Shown: positions 36,844 to 48,215, numbered from the stretch's first letter. The stretch: 64,000 nucleotides of DNA from Cristatella mucedo (GCA_009760855.2 WPIO01000074.1:1616001-1680000), one strand, 5' to 3'. Made by a program: numbers and translations. Notes: generated by a model not told the origin, from the sequence alone.

Positions 36844-37083
36844 ATGCCCGCTTTCGAGGACGCCTGCACTAAGCCGTTGGGACGCGCCGGCGGGAGCCCG
36901 CGGCCAGGGGACGTTCCACCGCTGGCACTGCTGACGCTGCAGCCGGATAAACTGGAGTCGGCGCGCCAAGTCGAGCATCCGGGTGAAGAGGCACCGCACC
37001 TGGTGCCCGAACCAGACATTGTGGTAGCGCCGGCGGATGCGCCCGTCCACGAGGAGCCGCCGATCCTGCAACCTGTCGTGTAG
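36844..37083 (+). CDS. Conserved short MPAFEDA ORF, copy B2
   Basis: 79 codons, one more than the unit A copy because of an in-frame Gly codon insertion. The leader (TTTTAGAGACTCAACATGCC) and position match. It shares SARQVEHP, EAPHLVPEPDIVVAPADAP and HEEPP with A. Most third-position differences are silent. The stop at the same place as in A (TAG after the final Val-Val or Ala-Val) suggests either a genuine short protein or an ancestral nonsense mutation. The downstream frame is again proline-rich. Confidence 0.45.
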   Translation: MPAFEDACTKPLGRAGGSPRPGDVPPLALLTLQPDKLESARQVEHPGEEAPHLVPEPDIVVAPADAPVHEEPPILQPVV

Positions 37084-37108
37084 CCGCCCAGCCCGCCGCC
37101 GACGCCAC

Positions 37109-38340
37109 CAAAATTCTTTCTTCTCTCGTCGCTTGTGCCTCAGTGAGAAGGGCGGCAGTCCAGTTGTATACTATTTACACTACTAAGGATGGCAATAATA
37201 TATGTATTATGTCGCACCAAGTGAGTCATTAATTGTCGACGTAAAGCTTGGACCTGGAGGGGAACAGAATTCAAGTAAGCGAAAAATCGTACGACTGACT
37301 GCCGAACTTCCGTTCCAGTCATGCCACATCCCTCGAACCGTCGTATGTCTCTCACCCCGCCCCCCCCCCCGCAGGACCGAGCGAATGGATGATGGTACCG
37401 TCGTTGATGTCAAAATTTAGTCTTCGCGATGCTATGCGTCTCCGTAAAGATGAAATTCAGGACACTAATACCCAAATTTTTTTAGCGGTGACGCCGAGAT
37501 GCTTTTAAGACGTGCACCTTCGCATCCCTACGAATAGCTGGTAGCGCCTCCATAAACCTTGGCTAGCGAGACGTCAACACCAGTGGCTGGCTACCGTGCT
37601 TCAAGTCAAAACACTTTAGAATAAGTGCGAACGGCTTGAAGCCACCTATCAGATAAATTCAATCTGCTGAATAGGTTTGGACGAAGCTGGGCTGCAACAA
37701 CAATAGCCGCAACAATGGGCGGCATTTGCTCAAGAGCTAATCGGCGGGCTCCGGTTTCGGCTTACGTGAATGAGCACTTAGCCTCGGCATTGCCGCTACT
37801 GCTGCCGCTGTGCTGCTCGACCCACCGCCGCCGATATTCCGTGAGTAGGCAGCTGTGTAGAAGGCCCCGATTTACCTTCATTTAGGCAGCTTTTAAAACC
37901 GGTAAGTAGAGCAGTGGGCTAGGAACTATCCGTTGGTTGGAGCTTCGCAAAGGCTTCGACAAAAAGTCGACTCGTTAGATTTTAGAGGCTCAACATGCCG
38001 GCTTTCGAGGACGCCCGTACTAAGCCATTTAGCATGCGGCTGAGGGAGATGCTCCACCGCTAGCGATGCAGCTGCTGCAGCTCAATATTTTGGAGTCGGC
38101 GCGCCTAGTCGAGCATCCGGGTGATGAGGCACCTCAGCGGGTGCCCGAACCGGACATTGTGGCAGCGCCCGCGGCGGCGCACGCGGCCGTCCACGAGGAG
38201 CCGCCCCGATCCTGCAACCAGCCGTGTAGCCGCCCAGCCCGCCGCAGCCGCCGAAGCCACCGTAGCCGGTTACGCCGACGGCTGCTTCGGGGGGGGGGGC
38301 GGGCCACAGAAGTCACTCTCAAGACGGAGCCAACTGTTCG
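37109..38340 (+). repeat. Internal tandem copy B3 (about 1.2 kb)
   Basis: Second head-to-tail copy within unit B. Its right end continues into the sequence that follows the ORF in unit A (GAGCCAACTGTTCGGTAGG). Confidence 0.9.
37995..38229 (+). pseudogene. MPAFEDA ORF, broken third copy
   Basis: Starts ATG-Pro-Ala-Phe-Glu-Asp-Ala like the others, then a deletion shifts the frame and a TAG follows after about 22 codons. The original frame is recoverable downstream (ESARLVEHPGDEAP, RVPEPDIVAAP), with further indels before HEEPP. This copy is clearly disrupted, unlike those at 26586 and 36844. Confidence 0.7.
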
Positions 38341-39599
38341 GTAGGTGCGTGTGACGTTACGCGGTGGTTCGTCTGGGAGCCAGTCGAGCGAGCCGCCGTT
38401 TGTTTGCCCCTTGCTTGCTATAAGCTCCTCCGATAGGCAAGCGAGGCCTGGCGGAGGCTGCGTTGTTAATTGCAGTCAGGAGAAGAGGACGAGAATTCGA
38501 GCTGTCACCGGATAGTTTGGGGCCAATAAGAGTAAGTTATCAATTCTCGGACGACGACAACCCAGTTGTCTCTATGTAGCAGCAGCGACTTGCCTGCGCT
38601 CTGCTTGCTTCTGGGGCGAAATACCGCGTTATTAGTGAACCTCGGAGGTTCACTTTTCCGAGCCAGATAGTCGAGGGTAAGTGCTTGAACCAAGGTGAAC
38701 TGCCGCCAAGGCATGCGAGCGGATGAATACCAATCGTTGGCGGGAGTGAAAGCGCGAAATCAAATGACTGCTGTGCTTGCAGAACTGGCGTCATAGTTGA
38801 CCTACACGACAATGCGACCCTACGAGAAGACTCATCAGAGCCGACGGCTGTCGATGAACTGGGGTCTCCATGTCCTTCCAACCATAGCAATACGATGGAT
38901 GCTGAAGCGACATGACGTTGGGGCGATACGACGCTGGAGCACGATGGCATCAGTCGCCAGCTCATCGATTTATCTGCAGTCAAGCATTCCATTTTGGATT
39001 CGCGTCCAATATATGCTTATTGCTCATAGCTGCTAACGGCTCATTGACACTGCTGGAGTGCAAAGGTGATATCATATGACATTAAATAAATGCTTCATCT
39101 TGCCAGTGTCATCAATCTCGATGCCAGCCGACGGCTATTTTTGATTGAGACGGTTTGGGCAAGCTAGGCAGAATGTCCCTACTAACTTTACATTGGCATG
39201 ACGCTCGTGATGCATTGTTTAAAAAGTTCTTGCTGAGAGCCAGCACACAGCTACGACTCTTCAATTAAAGCTGTGGGAGCATCATAACCTTTATTTTGGC
39301 TGTCCGAATCAGGAATCTGCTGTTGCCAGTGAGGTGCCGCCCCGCTCAGGAATGCATCCGGGTACCGACGTGCAGCTTGAGAAACTTCGTATAAACCACT
39401 GGAAGATGATTGCCGAAGGCACGCCACCCGGTGCGTGCAACGATAAAAGAATAACCACCCGCTTGCTAAACTCACTGTGACCTCTTCGAAAGCGTGATAA
39501 AGACGAAAACCCACAAGGTACTGCTTCAGATTAAATGGAGGCAAATCAGCTACTTGAAAGTTGGAGTCAGTCCCACGGCGTAAGCCCTTTACTCCCTCG

Positions 39600-39673
39600 G
39601 TCTTTCTCTCTCTTTCCCCCTCTGTCATTTTCAGTCTCTCTCGATCTCTCTCTCCGTCTGTCTATCTCTGTCT

Positions 39674-39730
<57 letters not shown>

Positions 39731-39845
39731 GAATGTCTCTCCCTCTCCCTCTTCATCGGTCTTGCTCTCTCTCTCTCCCTCTCCATCCGTCTCTCTATCT
39801 CTCTCTCTCTTTGCGTCTCTGTCTCTCTCTTAGTCTCTTTATCCA
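39600..39845. repeat. Compound (CT)n microsatellite (unit B)
   Basis: Counterpart of 28324-28860 but shorter and more interrupted. All the frames across it are artefacts. Confidence 0.97.
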
Positions 39846-39879
39846 TCTATATAAAGAGCTATTTAAATGTTTCCACTAG

Positions 39880-40150
39880 CCACCGGAAAGCCAATGCTGA
39901 CCTAAATACAGCCAGAAAACAGGGAGCTCTGTAGACCCTGTCAACAGCCGCCTGCAGTGAGAGCTTTCATAATCGGAAATCTCGTCGGCCGGGGCCAACG
40001 AGGCGATAAAAACTTAGCCAGGCCATGACTATCGGTTGAGCCGTCCGCTCTCCACCGCGCTCGCCCGGCTCTGAGTGATTGCGCCACAGTGCAAAAAACG
40101 ATACCAGCCTCTGTCGATAGACGACGTCAGCTAAGCAACTGTCATCATAG
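39880..40150. other. Unit B segment absent from A
   Basis: Between GAGCTATTTA-type and GTCCCCTGTCTG-type blocks, unit A is contiguous (28861-28885) while B has about 270 extra bases. No element ends were recognised. Confidence 0.6.
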
Positions 40151-40909
40151 ACCTCCTGGTCCCCCGTCTGTGCATGATGGTAACGTTGATCACTAATGGA
40201 GATTTCGTTCAGAGGAAAGCCGTCAAGAAGGCTAGTGTACCCCGATCAAGCTGCTATCGGCCAGTAACAGCAATTTTCTGGTTAGCAAACTTCACCATCA
40301 TTGAAAATATGGCTACGGCATGAGAATGAGGAAGCCAGGCTTTAGCAACGGTGAGAGGAATAGTGTCTACACTTCTCTTGCCAAAACCAATTAAAATGGA
40401 TGCAACTTTGTCTAGCTAAGCCGAGATTGAACCGCATCTGTGGCCCTTACCGCTAACTACTCTCTTCATCAAGTGAATCTGCTACATTAATTTGATTACT
40501 GGGAGCCTCTATACACGGAATGCTCAGCCGCCTGCTATGGTACATGTGACAGTGTGGGATAGACCCTCCTAGCCTCAGTCTAAACATTTGACTACGTACA
40601 ATGAATGTTTATGGTTAGTTCTGTATCTTCTCCTCTGCTAACAATATTGTAATTCGACTGATGTTGCATTGAAAATGGAACGTCTTTAAAATACCGGCCA
40701 CACAGTTGGCTATACCTCTGCAGATGACATTGATCTAGGGATCAGGCTGAGGCAATTTAACGTCATTGGCTAGGCATCAACTAAAATATCCATTATTGGC
40801 TGAGATAGCTGCACTAGTCAGCAAGTCAACGCTTCTTGACTATCAAAGGCAATTCAAACTAATGTCCTTGTGGACTTGAGGCTTCTCTCTATTGAAAGTA
40901 TATTTGCTG

Positions 40910-41040
40910 ATTTAAAAGCCTCATTATTATAGAGGCAGAAAAGCAATATCGATACCGCTTTCACTAGGCAACGAGAATCAGCCAACTGCAGGATTATAAC
41001 CCACGACTTCGTTCGCGAAGGGCGAGCATCTTATCTAATG
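40910..41040 (-). repeat. SINE1, minus strand (unit B)
   Basis: TTTAAAAGCCTCATTATTAT at the tail side and CAACTGCAGGATTATAACCC at the B-box side. Counterpart of 29570-29685 in unit A. Confidence 0.7.
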
Positions 41041-41047
41041 ATCTATC

Positions 41048-41170
41048 GCAGCACTCTCTCTCTCTCTCTCTCCCTCTCTCTCTCTCTCGCGCTCTCTCTC
41101 TCTCTCTTTCTCTCTCTGTCCGTGTCTCTGTCTGTGTCTCTCTCTCTATCTCTCTCGGTCCCTCTCTTAA
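41048..41170. repeat. (CT)n microsatellite
   Basis: Imperfect CT array between the SINE1 and the L2 fragment. It falls in the segment missing from unit A. Confidence 0.95.
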
Positions 41171-41329
41171 TTGAATACCAATACTGCCTACAATCAAAGA
41201 TTTAACCAGGATTGTTAATGCACGTGCCACCAGAGCAAATTAACCGACGAATTTCTTGAGTACGCCTTTAATCCACTGAACTGCTGCAAAATAATGATAC
41301 TTACATCCTTTCCACCGTAGAGGTACGGC

Positions 41330-42575
41330 ACAACCTAATGCATGGACATTATCTGCTTACCTAGTGATACCTGCGACAATCTAGCTGATCAGTTCTCTAA
41401 CTTCTTTGTTAACGAGGCAGACAAGATCAGCGAGTCCATTCCTAAGACGGTAGCATCCATTCGAGAATCGTATCCCTTGCTTCCATGCAGCACCTTGTGT
41501 CTAAATTCAAGGAGGTCACTAGTGATGTCATCCTAAATTTCATTACTCGATCATAGAAGAAAACTAGTCCTCTGTACCAAATTTACCTTCTCTTGCTTTT
41601 ACAGTGATCTACTGCTACCATGCACAACTAAAACCACAAATATGTCACTAGCCTCAGGTCATGTTAATGCACCTTTAGAAAAGGCAATAGTAAGGCAAAT
41701 ACTCAAGGAAGCAGCCCTAGAACATGAGAACTCAAAAGCAAATTATTCCTAGTCTCCATTCCACTGTTACGATCAAACACCCTCGAACGAGTAGTAGCTG
41801 ACTAACTGAACTCAAATATTGAAACTTCAAATTTTGTTAAAAAGTTCTATTCGGCTTGCAGACCTAATCACTGCTCATAGTCAGCATTGCGTTGGTATAT
41901 CTACTCAGGGATTACAGACTTAGACATAGAGTATTTCTGCTTGTCTTGCTCGATCTTTCGGCAAATTTTGATACTAACGATAACAAGTTCTTCTTGAGCG
42001 CCTCTCATGTCACCTGGGCATCACTGGCACTGAGCTGCAAAGGTTCTGATACCATCGCGTTTGGAGAAGTAAATTTACAAAGAACGTCAAAGGAACCTCT
42101 GAAATATGGGTTACTTCAGGGCTCAGTGCTTACATTACACGCTTACATGCTTATTCATTTTGCCGTTAAAACTCTGTCTATCTCATGCCAATTTGATAGC
42201 CAGGAGCAAAGTAGGGTTTCGCTTCTATGCAGAGGACAGTCAGTTGTACCATGCTTGCAAGTCTATCGGCCAATGCAGTTAGGGACTTACAGCTGGTAAA
42301 AAACTATGTAGCTAGGCTTGCCTGTCACGAGCGTTGCAGTTGCCACATCTTACTGCTTCTTGCGGATATGTGCTGGCTCCCAGTCAAAAAATTGCATCGA
42401 CTTCAAGGTTTTCTGACTTACTTTCAGTTTCCTTTTCTTGGCTGCAGCGAGCCAAGAAGGCCCACTGCCTCACAAGGCTAAGCATGGGACAAATTAATCT
42501 TCGGAATCTAATTGTGTTGACATACGTCGTGCAAACCTCAAATAATTTGAAGACTGCGCCGGTAGTTTGAATACT
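41330..42575 (+). repeat. L2-like LINE remnant, left part (unit B)
   Basis: Begins further 5' than the A copy. The 41342-41533 frame has LADQFSNFFVNEADKI, the linker typical of this clade between endonuclease and RT. A decayed motif A (FLLVLLDLSANFDTND) lies near 41930, and the RT C-terminal blocks (LQLVKNYVARLACHERC) at 42285-42340. The 3' UTR is interrupted at about 42575-42620 and resumes at 44487. Many stops and frameshifts; a dead copy. Confidence 0.88.
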
Positions 42576-42619
42576 CCAAAATCCCTGGACTCACTTCCGA
42601 CGTGCCTTACAAAATCTTC

Positions 42620-42900
42620 TGACTTCCATGTAATGTAAAGTAATGCTTCGCCGTCTGTAACTCTACAAAGTCACAAAGACTATGCAGGTGTTACGCAGGA
42701 GAGTTCGCGTCGCGAACTCACAGCTTAAGCTTCTTTCGGTACGGCGTTCTGTGGCTAACAGAATTCGCCTCCCGCAACCAAGAGAAAGTGGGCAGCATAG
42801 AAGAGTCAGGAGAGAAGCTGAGTTAGTGATTAGCATGGAAGTAGCAGATCAGGACCGCTGAAAATAATGAGCCACCGTCAGCCGCAGGGACAGTGATTGT
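42620..42900 (-). repeat. LINE-B 3' UTR and tail
   Basis: Directly downstream of the RT C-terminus on the minus strand. It carries the block also found at 22175, 24805, 35078 and 53112 (GTAACTCTACAAAGTCACAA in plus orientation). The end at about 42625-42640 is ATGTAATGTAAAGTAATG, matching a pentameric tail read in reverse. Confidence 0.8.
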
Positions 42901-44487
42901 TGCTGCGTAAGAATCGTGGAAGCGAGTTTCACAGTCTAGGACCTGCAGAGCGACAGCTTCTGTCACTAACTGTCTTTAAGCGGAGGAATGAGACAGCTAA
43001 TTTATTGTCCACACAGGACCTGAGGGCGCGAACAGGCTGAAACTGATGCAGCAGTTCAGCTAGGTATGAAGGAGCCAAGCCGTGGCGGGCCTTGTGGGTC
43101 AGCGTAAGAAATTTGCTCTGTATCCGTTGCTTAACCGACATCTATCCTAGCTCTTTTAGCAAAGGAGACACGTGCTCAAACCACTGGGACTTGAAGACTA
43201 GACTTGCAGCCATATTCATAGTCAGCTGCAGTGGCCTAGTTTCTTTCTTTGGTAGCCCAGCCAAAAAAATATTACAATAATTGAGCCGAGACAGAACTAA
43301 GGTGCTAGTAAACTTTTTTGCAAGCCATTGTGAAAGATAGCTCCTAATTTGGGATACGGATTGAACGTGATGGCTAGTTGTGGAAGCAGTCTTCTGAATG
43401 AAGCTTTTGAAACTTGGGCAGCTATCGAAAACGACACCTAAATTTCGAGTACGTGGTGATGGTCGCACAATAGCATCACCTATTAGATGAGATAATCCTT
43501 TTAATCCAGCCGCATGCTTAGGGCGTCCTATAAGCGGCAGGTTGTTTTATCGTAATTTAATTTCAAGAAGTTTTCCGACATCCAGAATTGAATATCGACA
43601 AGGCAATCATTCAGTTTCTTGGTTGCTGCAGCAGATTCCGACGGTTTGAATGACAAATACAGCTGAGTATCGTCAGCATACAAATGATATCCTATTCCAT
43701 GGGCCTTAATCACTTTTCCCAGAGGTTGTGTATAAATGGAGAACAGCAAGGGACCGAGTAAAGATCCTTGAGGGACTCCACAGGTGACCCTTCTCATGTC
43801 TGAGAACTGACCCCCACACGACACGGATTGAACACGATCAGACAAGTACGGTTTAAACCACGCCAGTACTTCGTCTGCCAGACCCATAGTTGTTCTCAAT
43901 CGTTCAAGCAGAACATCGTAGTCAACGGTGTCAAAGACAGCAGACAGATCTAGCAGAGCTAGGGCAGTGCCATTCCCGTCGTCGTTGCTACGTAGAATGT
44001 CACTGTTAACATGGAGGAGAGCAGTTTCAGTGGAGTGCTGCCTCATGAACCCTGATTGAAATGTTTCTGATATTTAATCCTTTTCAATATGTTCAACCAG
44101 CTTCTTAACACTTTTTTTCAAGAATCTTTGACAAGAAAGGAAGAAGATAAACTAGGCGATAGTTGGCAAGGGCCTCTGTACCTAATCCAGGCTTTTAAGT
44201 ATGGGTCTAACGATTACCGATTTGAAGGACTTGGTGACGAACCCTTTTTCCTAAGAAGCAATACAAATATTGGTTATGGCATGGCCAAGCTGGTCTGCCA
44301 GTGAAGACCACAGCGATGATAGTATAGGGTCTTCACTAGACGAGCTCTTTTTACTCGACATTATTAAGGTATCCACATCGCATGCAGAAATCTCGGAAAA
44401 CATTTGAAGGAAGGTCACAGGTTGTGATACGGTGAATGCTTTAGTCGGAGGGTGCCTAATGGAGGAACGAATGTGCACAATTTTGTA
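42620..44487 (-). pseudogene. LINE-B: L2/CR1-clade retrotransposon, RT mostly preserved
   Basis: Minus-strand non-LTR element, 5'-truncated (no endonuclease). From about 44480: VDTLIMSSKKSSSSEDPIL linker, then the degraded RT N-terminal segment (SFKSVIVRPILKS, about 44240-44100, with frameshifts). A 172-codon open frame at 44046-43528 follows. It has TALLHVNSDIL, motif A LLDLSAVFDTVD, motif B GVPQGSLLGPLLFSIY, motif C LYADDTQLYLSF and KLNYDKTTC. After a break come the thumb/C-terminal frames 43468-43142 (RNLGVVFDS, LSRLNYCNIFLAGLPKK) and 43141-42929 (HKARHGLAPSYLAELL). A Trp-to-TGA change precedes Asn-Ser-Leu-Pro. The catalytic YADD is intact, but frameshifts make the copy non-functional. It is nested inside an L2 fragment of unit B. 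Confidence 0.92.
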
Positions 44488-44776
44488 TGACCACATTCGA
44501 AAAGAAACTAAAACCGTATCTGGTTATCGAAGCATTTAGTAGATCTCTGTAATGCGACTTTTCTAAGCTTATAGGTGCTGACACTGTGCATGCTGCCCCT
44601 AATCGTACTTTCAGGCTGATTCCGTGCATGTCACCCCTAACCAAGTTATTATAGTTCTTTATTGAGCTATCACTGATCATTCGATCGTGCTATTTTGCAG
44701 CGAATGTTAAGTGACAAGACATAAATTGAATTCCATGAGGGCGCTATACAAAATGTATTAGCAATAGTACTATTAT
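44487..44776 (+). repeat. L2-like LINE 3' UTR, right part (unit B)
   Basis: AAACTAAAACCGTATCTGGT onward matches 30571 in unit A and the other L2 3' UTRs. It includes GAGGGCGCTATACAAAATGT and an imperfect ATT tail. Together with 41330-42575 it forms one L2 copy split by LINE-B. Confidence 0.9.
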
Positions 44777-44779
44777 GCA

Positions 44780-45068
44780 CCATACTTAAAGTACTCGCCC
44801 ACACACCAACACCTGTACTCACACCCACAGTACCACCCACACCCACGAACTTTCACCTACCAACCCACACCTAGGCACATCCACTCGCACCCGAATTCTT
44901 ACCCACACCGGTTCCCACACCCACACTCCCATTTCTAGCACAGACACACACGCACACACACGCACACACACACACTCACACACACACAGACACACACACA
45001 CACACACACACATAGACAACACATAGACAACACATAGACAACACATAGACACACACACACTCACACAC

Positions 45069-45125
<57 letters not shown>

Positions 45126-45300
45126 GACACACACACAGACACACACACACTGACGCACACACAGACACACACACAGACACATACACAGACACACACACAG
45201 ACACACACACAGACACACACACAGACACACACACAGACACACACACACACACAGACACACACATACACACACGAACGCACACACCCTCACCAGGACGCGT
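44780..45300. repeat. Long (CA)n microsatellite with CAGA and TAGA sub-repeats
   Basis: CA-rich from 44780. It is pure or nearly pure at 44940-45290, with a (CACATAGACAA)n-like stretch at 45009-45050 and a regular CACACACACAGA array at 45120-45255. The Cys/Val frames are artefacts. Confidence 0.97.
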
Positions 45301-45705
45301 GCACACTGCTAAGGCTACGTAAAGTAACGGCCTTGACCTGCTGCTCCTCAGCAACTGCTAGCAGCTTTCGAGGTCTGCCAGTGAGCACCACAAGTGATCG
45401 TTGAGGCTGGGCAATGCTGTTAGGCCATTGAACGAAATCCATCCAATCGTCATCCACAAGCTGGTATAACGTCATACCAGGTCAGGCTACCCAGCATAAT
45501 TTGGTGGTCCCTCTGTTTGGTTGACCACCAGGGTCGCCCGGAGAAGAACTTGGGAGCATGCCAAGTTTGCTGAAAGTCTCAGTGGGTGGTCTGTCTACTA
45601 TTGCTTTGCCCCGGGAGGGGCTGGCGATCTTAAGGGAAGCACTGCTGGCTAGACACGCCCCTGTACACTGACGAGACCATTCGGGGGGCTTCATTGTAAA
45701 GGCTA
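45300..45705. other. Unit B segment absent from A; no gene
   Basis: A minus frame at 45482-45745 has no recognisable domain, and nothing here matches unit A. Confidence 0.4.
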
Positions 45706-47205
45706 TCTGCAGGCCATGGGGGTATTCGTAGCTGTCCGATAGCACGTACCTGTCTTGCTCGTTTATTTAACGTCGGCAATTTAGCAAAAGCTGAGGTCAT
45801 CGAAAACATTGCACAGGGTTTCGCTCTCACGCGAAAGGGTAATAAGCTTAAGGAGCAGAGTGGTTTCGGCTCGTGAAAAAAGCAGCCACGCTGTAGCTGC
45901 CTTCATAGTTCGATTGTGCCATCCTACGCCGTCCGCATACATGTACTGGGACAAGGGTGGTGACTGACACAAACTTTCAAAAGATTTTTGTGCGTATGTT
46001 AATTTTGCCGAAACCACGCTTGTTTTGACCAGTGTTCCTTGGTGGGTTATGCAATACGCCGCCATTATCAAGCATGAGCAACGTGAGCGAATACTGTACA
46101 AAGCACTTTTCTAAGCGGTACAGCATGCTAATTGACACTGCCTTCGTGAAATTCCGTGCGTAGCTACAGAAAGCACACTGCACGAGGCAAAATGCCCCGA
46201 TGCCTGCAAAGTATTTCCGGTGCTCACGTGTTCCACGAACGTTATCTATGCACTGGCGATGAATAGATGTGACGCGTACCCCAAGTCAGCGGGAAAGGTC
46301 GCCAAGGTCGCGCCTGCCCCGTTTTTGAGAACCTTAAGCCGGGACCTCACTCTGCTGCGATCAAGACATTCAATAGCTTGAGGCAAATTAAAATGAAGCT
46401 GCTGTTCGTCAGAGAATGCGCTCTTTCTGTGGGACGTGTTCTCTGTGTTGTCTTACGGGATGTTAATGTTGGGCCTATTTCGTATTGTTACACGGGGCGG
46501 CAGTGATCCTTTTATAGTGGGCATCTTTACTTGCTTCGGCTTGGGAACGTTAATCCTATTTCGCCGCTCCGAACGTTAAGGATGCTAAAACATAGTGTAA
46601 CTTAATATAGGTCATTTTTCATTAAACAGTTTTAGCCATTAAGCGTCTGGGGCTGCTACGTCAACGCAGCTCAACTGCCACTAGTCTTAGGATTGAAGTT
46701 TTCTACTCGAGCCTGTTGTCGCACAAAAGCCTAGGGTGTCCTCTGATATCTTTTGGCATCAGCGTAGCCGGGCTTTTGTTCCAGTGCCGTTTATTGCCGT
46801 GTTATTCAGGCCTGGGGCCAGTTTACGATCCCTCCGCCGCGATATTTGCCCGCCGCGCCAGTATATGGAACGCTGAAATTTGTGGCGGGTGCTGATGCCG
46901 CCATCGGGGCGGTGGGGACACAGATTTACGAGGGAGCGAGTCGCAACTTGGGGCTACAGCTGCACCTGATAGGCGAGTCGTTCATCTCCAATGTGATGAT
47001 GCCTTGTCGCCTCTGAGCGAGGAGTTGTGCCGGCGAGCTAACCATTTATTGCAGCTGGTGTCTGTGGCTGGCCTTCATTAAGTCGCCCACTTTACGCAGA
47101 ACCTCGCCTTTTTTCAGCCTAAATATGCGCACATGTAAAGCTGCCCTCGTAAGAATCCTGGACCAATCGCTGGAATCCTTTCTCAGTTAACCTTTCGCCA
47201 TACTG

Positions 47206-47335
47206 TTGGTCTAGCGGTTAAGGTGCTCGTCCCGACCAAGGTCTGACTGAGGTCAAACCCCGGGGCATATGTGAGGCGCCTGAATAGAGATTAAGCTCTC
47301 TTGGGGCGCTATATAAATGAACCATATTTATATTG
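47206..47335 (+). repeat. SINE2, full length; empty site in unit A
   Basis: TTGGTCTAGCGGTTAAGGTG head, a shortened B-box region (GGTCAAACCCCGGGG), then GAGGCGCCTGAATAGAGATT and GGGGCGCTATATAAATGA with an ATATTTATATTG end. The flanks TACTG and TATTG may be the target-site duplication. Unit A is uninterrupted at 32604-32610. Confidence 0.92.
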
Positions 47336-47402
47336 TGAGGCCATCTCCCCTTATCCCTCCTGGCGCGAGGCACTCTCAATTTGTCAATTAGCCTCATGCC
47401 AG

Positions 47403-47492
47403 GTGGTCCCACCCGGTAGGTATCCACGAGGTCCCACCTGGTCGGTATCCACGTGGTCACGTCTGGTAGGCATCTAGGTGGTAGGCGTCCAC
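47403..47492 (+). repeat. 25-bp minisatellite, 3.6 units
   Basis: Units at 47403-47427, 47428-47452 and 47453-47477, then a 15-base partial. Each is a variant of a block that starts GTGGTCCCACC and ends in TATCCAC. Confidence 0.9.
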
Positions 47493-47810
47493 TTTGGAGA
47501 GGCTGAAGGTCTTAAAAGAAATGCTTGCTGTACGGGATTGCGTGGCATGCAGTTTCATTCCTGTCCATCTGACTTACTAACTCTTTGATGGAACTCATCA
47601 AGCTACAGCCAAGGCTCACCGAGTGGCTCACAGTTAAGTGTCGCCTTCCGGATTGCAGGGCCTCGTCGTTCGCCTTACTCTTCCGCAGATTGTTAAACGG
47701 TCAGCACTTGCCAATGAAAGCTGGCGTTTGAAGGCCATTTCTAGGTGACGATGCAGGTATGTGCTCGTTCGCATGCTTACAGTTTCAATGTTCTGAGTGA
47801 CAGCTAATTC

Positions 47811-48055
47811 CCGAAAAGAATCTGCAATTGCTGGCTTGAAGTTATTTGTCAATGATAAACGGCTGAAAAATGCGGTAGTACAGCTGAGTCAAGATGCGTG
47901 CCGCAGATAATACCTGCTTCTCCCGTTACTTCCAGATGCAGATATTGTATCACGACCATGATGGAACGTGTGTTCAGGGGATGTTAAGACCAGCTAATGA
48001 ATTTGACTCTTCGCTAACATCCGAAATAAAAGACTTCCTGAGGAGTACAGCACTG
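47811..48055. other. No gene recognised
   Basis: Right flank of unit B. Short frames only. Confidence 0.4.
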
Positions 48056-48059
48056 GTTT

Positions 48060-48215
48060 TGGCCCAGTCATTAAGTTACTCGCCCTGACCAAGGTTAAAG
48101 GGAATTTTAAGGCCAAGGTTGTGGGTTGAATCCACTGCATATGAAAAGTGTCTGAATGGAAATTCGTTCTCTTGGTGCGCTAGATTAATGAATTGTATTT
48201 TTATATATTTACAGT
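48060..48215 (+). repeat. SINE2, degraded
   Basis: CATTAAGTTACTCGCCCTGA in the A-box/anticodon region, a CCAAGGTTGTGGGTTGAATC B box, AAAGTGTCTGAATGGAAATT and TTGGTGCGCTAGATTAATGA follow SINE2 order with many changes and a small insertion. Confidence 0.7.

Larger units (their letters stand above)
35984..37108 (+). repeat. Internal tandem copy B2 (about 1.1 kb)
   Basis: Starts CAAAACTCTTTCTTCTCTCT and is immediately followed by a second copy starting AAAATTCTTTCTTCTCTCGT at 37109. Copy B2 is cut at the proline-codon run GCCGCCGACGCCACC. Unit A has a single copy (about 25703-26950). Confidence 0.9.
33015..47810 (+). repeat. Large tandem unit B (about 14.8 kb)
   Basis: Second, direct copy of unit A. 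It is longer because of the extra block at 34141-34358, the tandem copy at 37109-38340, about 270 bases at 39880-40150, about 650 bases at 41040-41690, the nested LINE at about 42620-44487, the block at 44777-45705 with a CA array, and the SINE2 at 47206. Some of these may instead be deletions from A. Content otherwise follows A in order and orientation. Confidence 0.9.

Noticed and set aside
44819-45354. Cys/Val-rich frames up to 153 codons on minus over the CA array (also at 8555-8749 and 10887-11346)
   Set aside because: Pure consequence of a CA/TG microsatellite.
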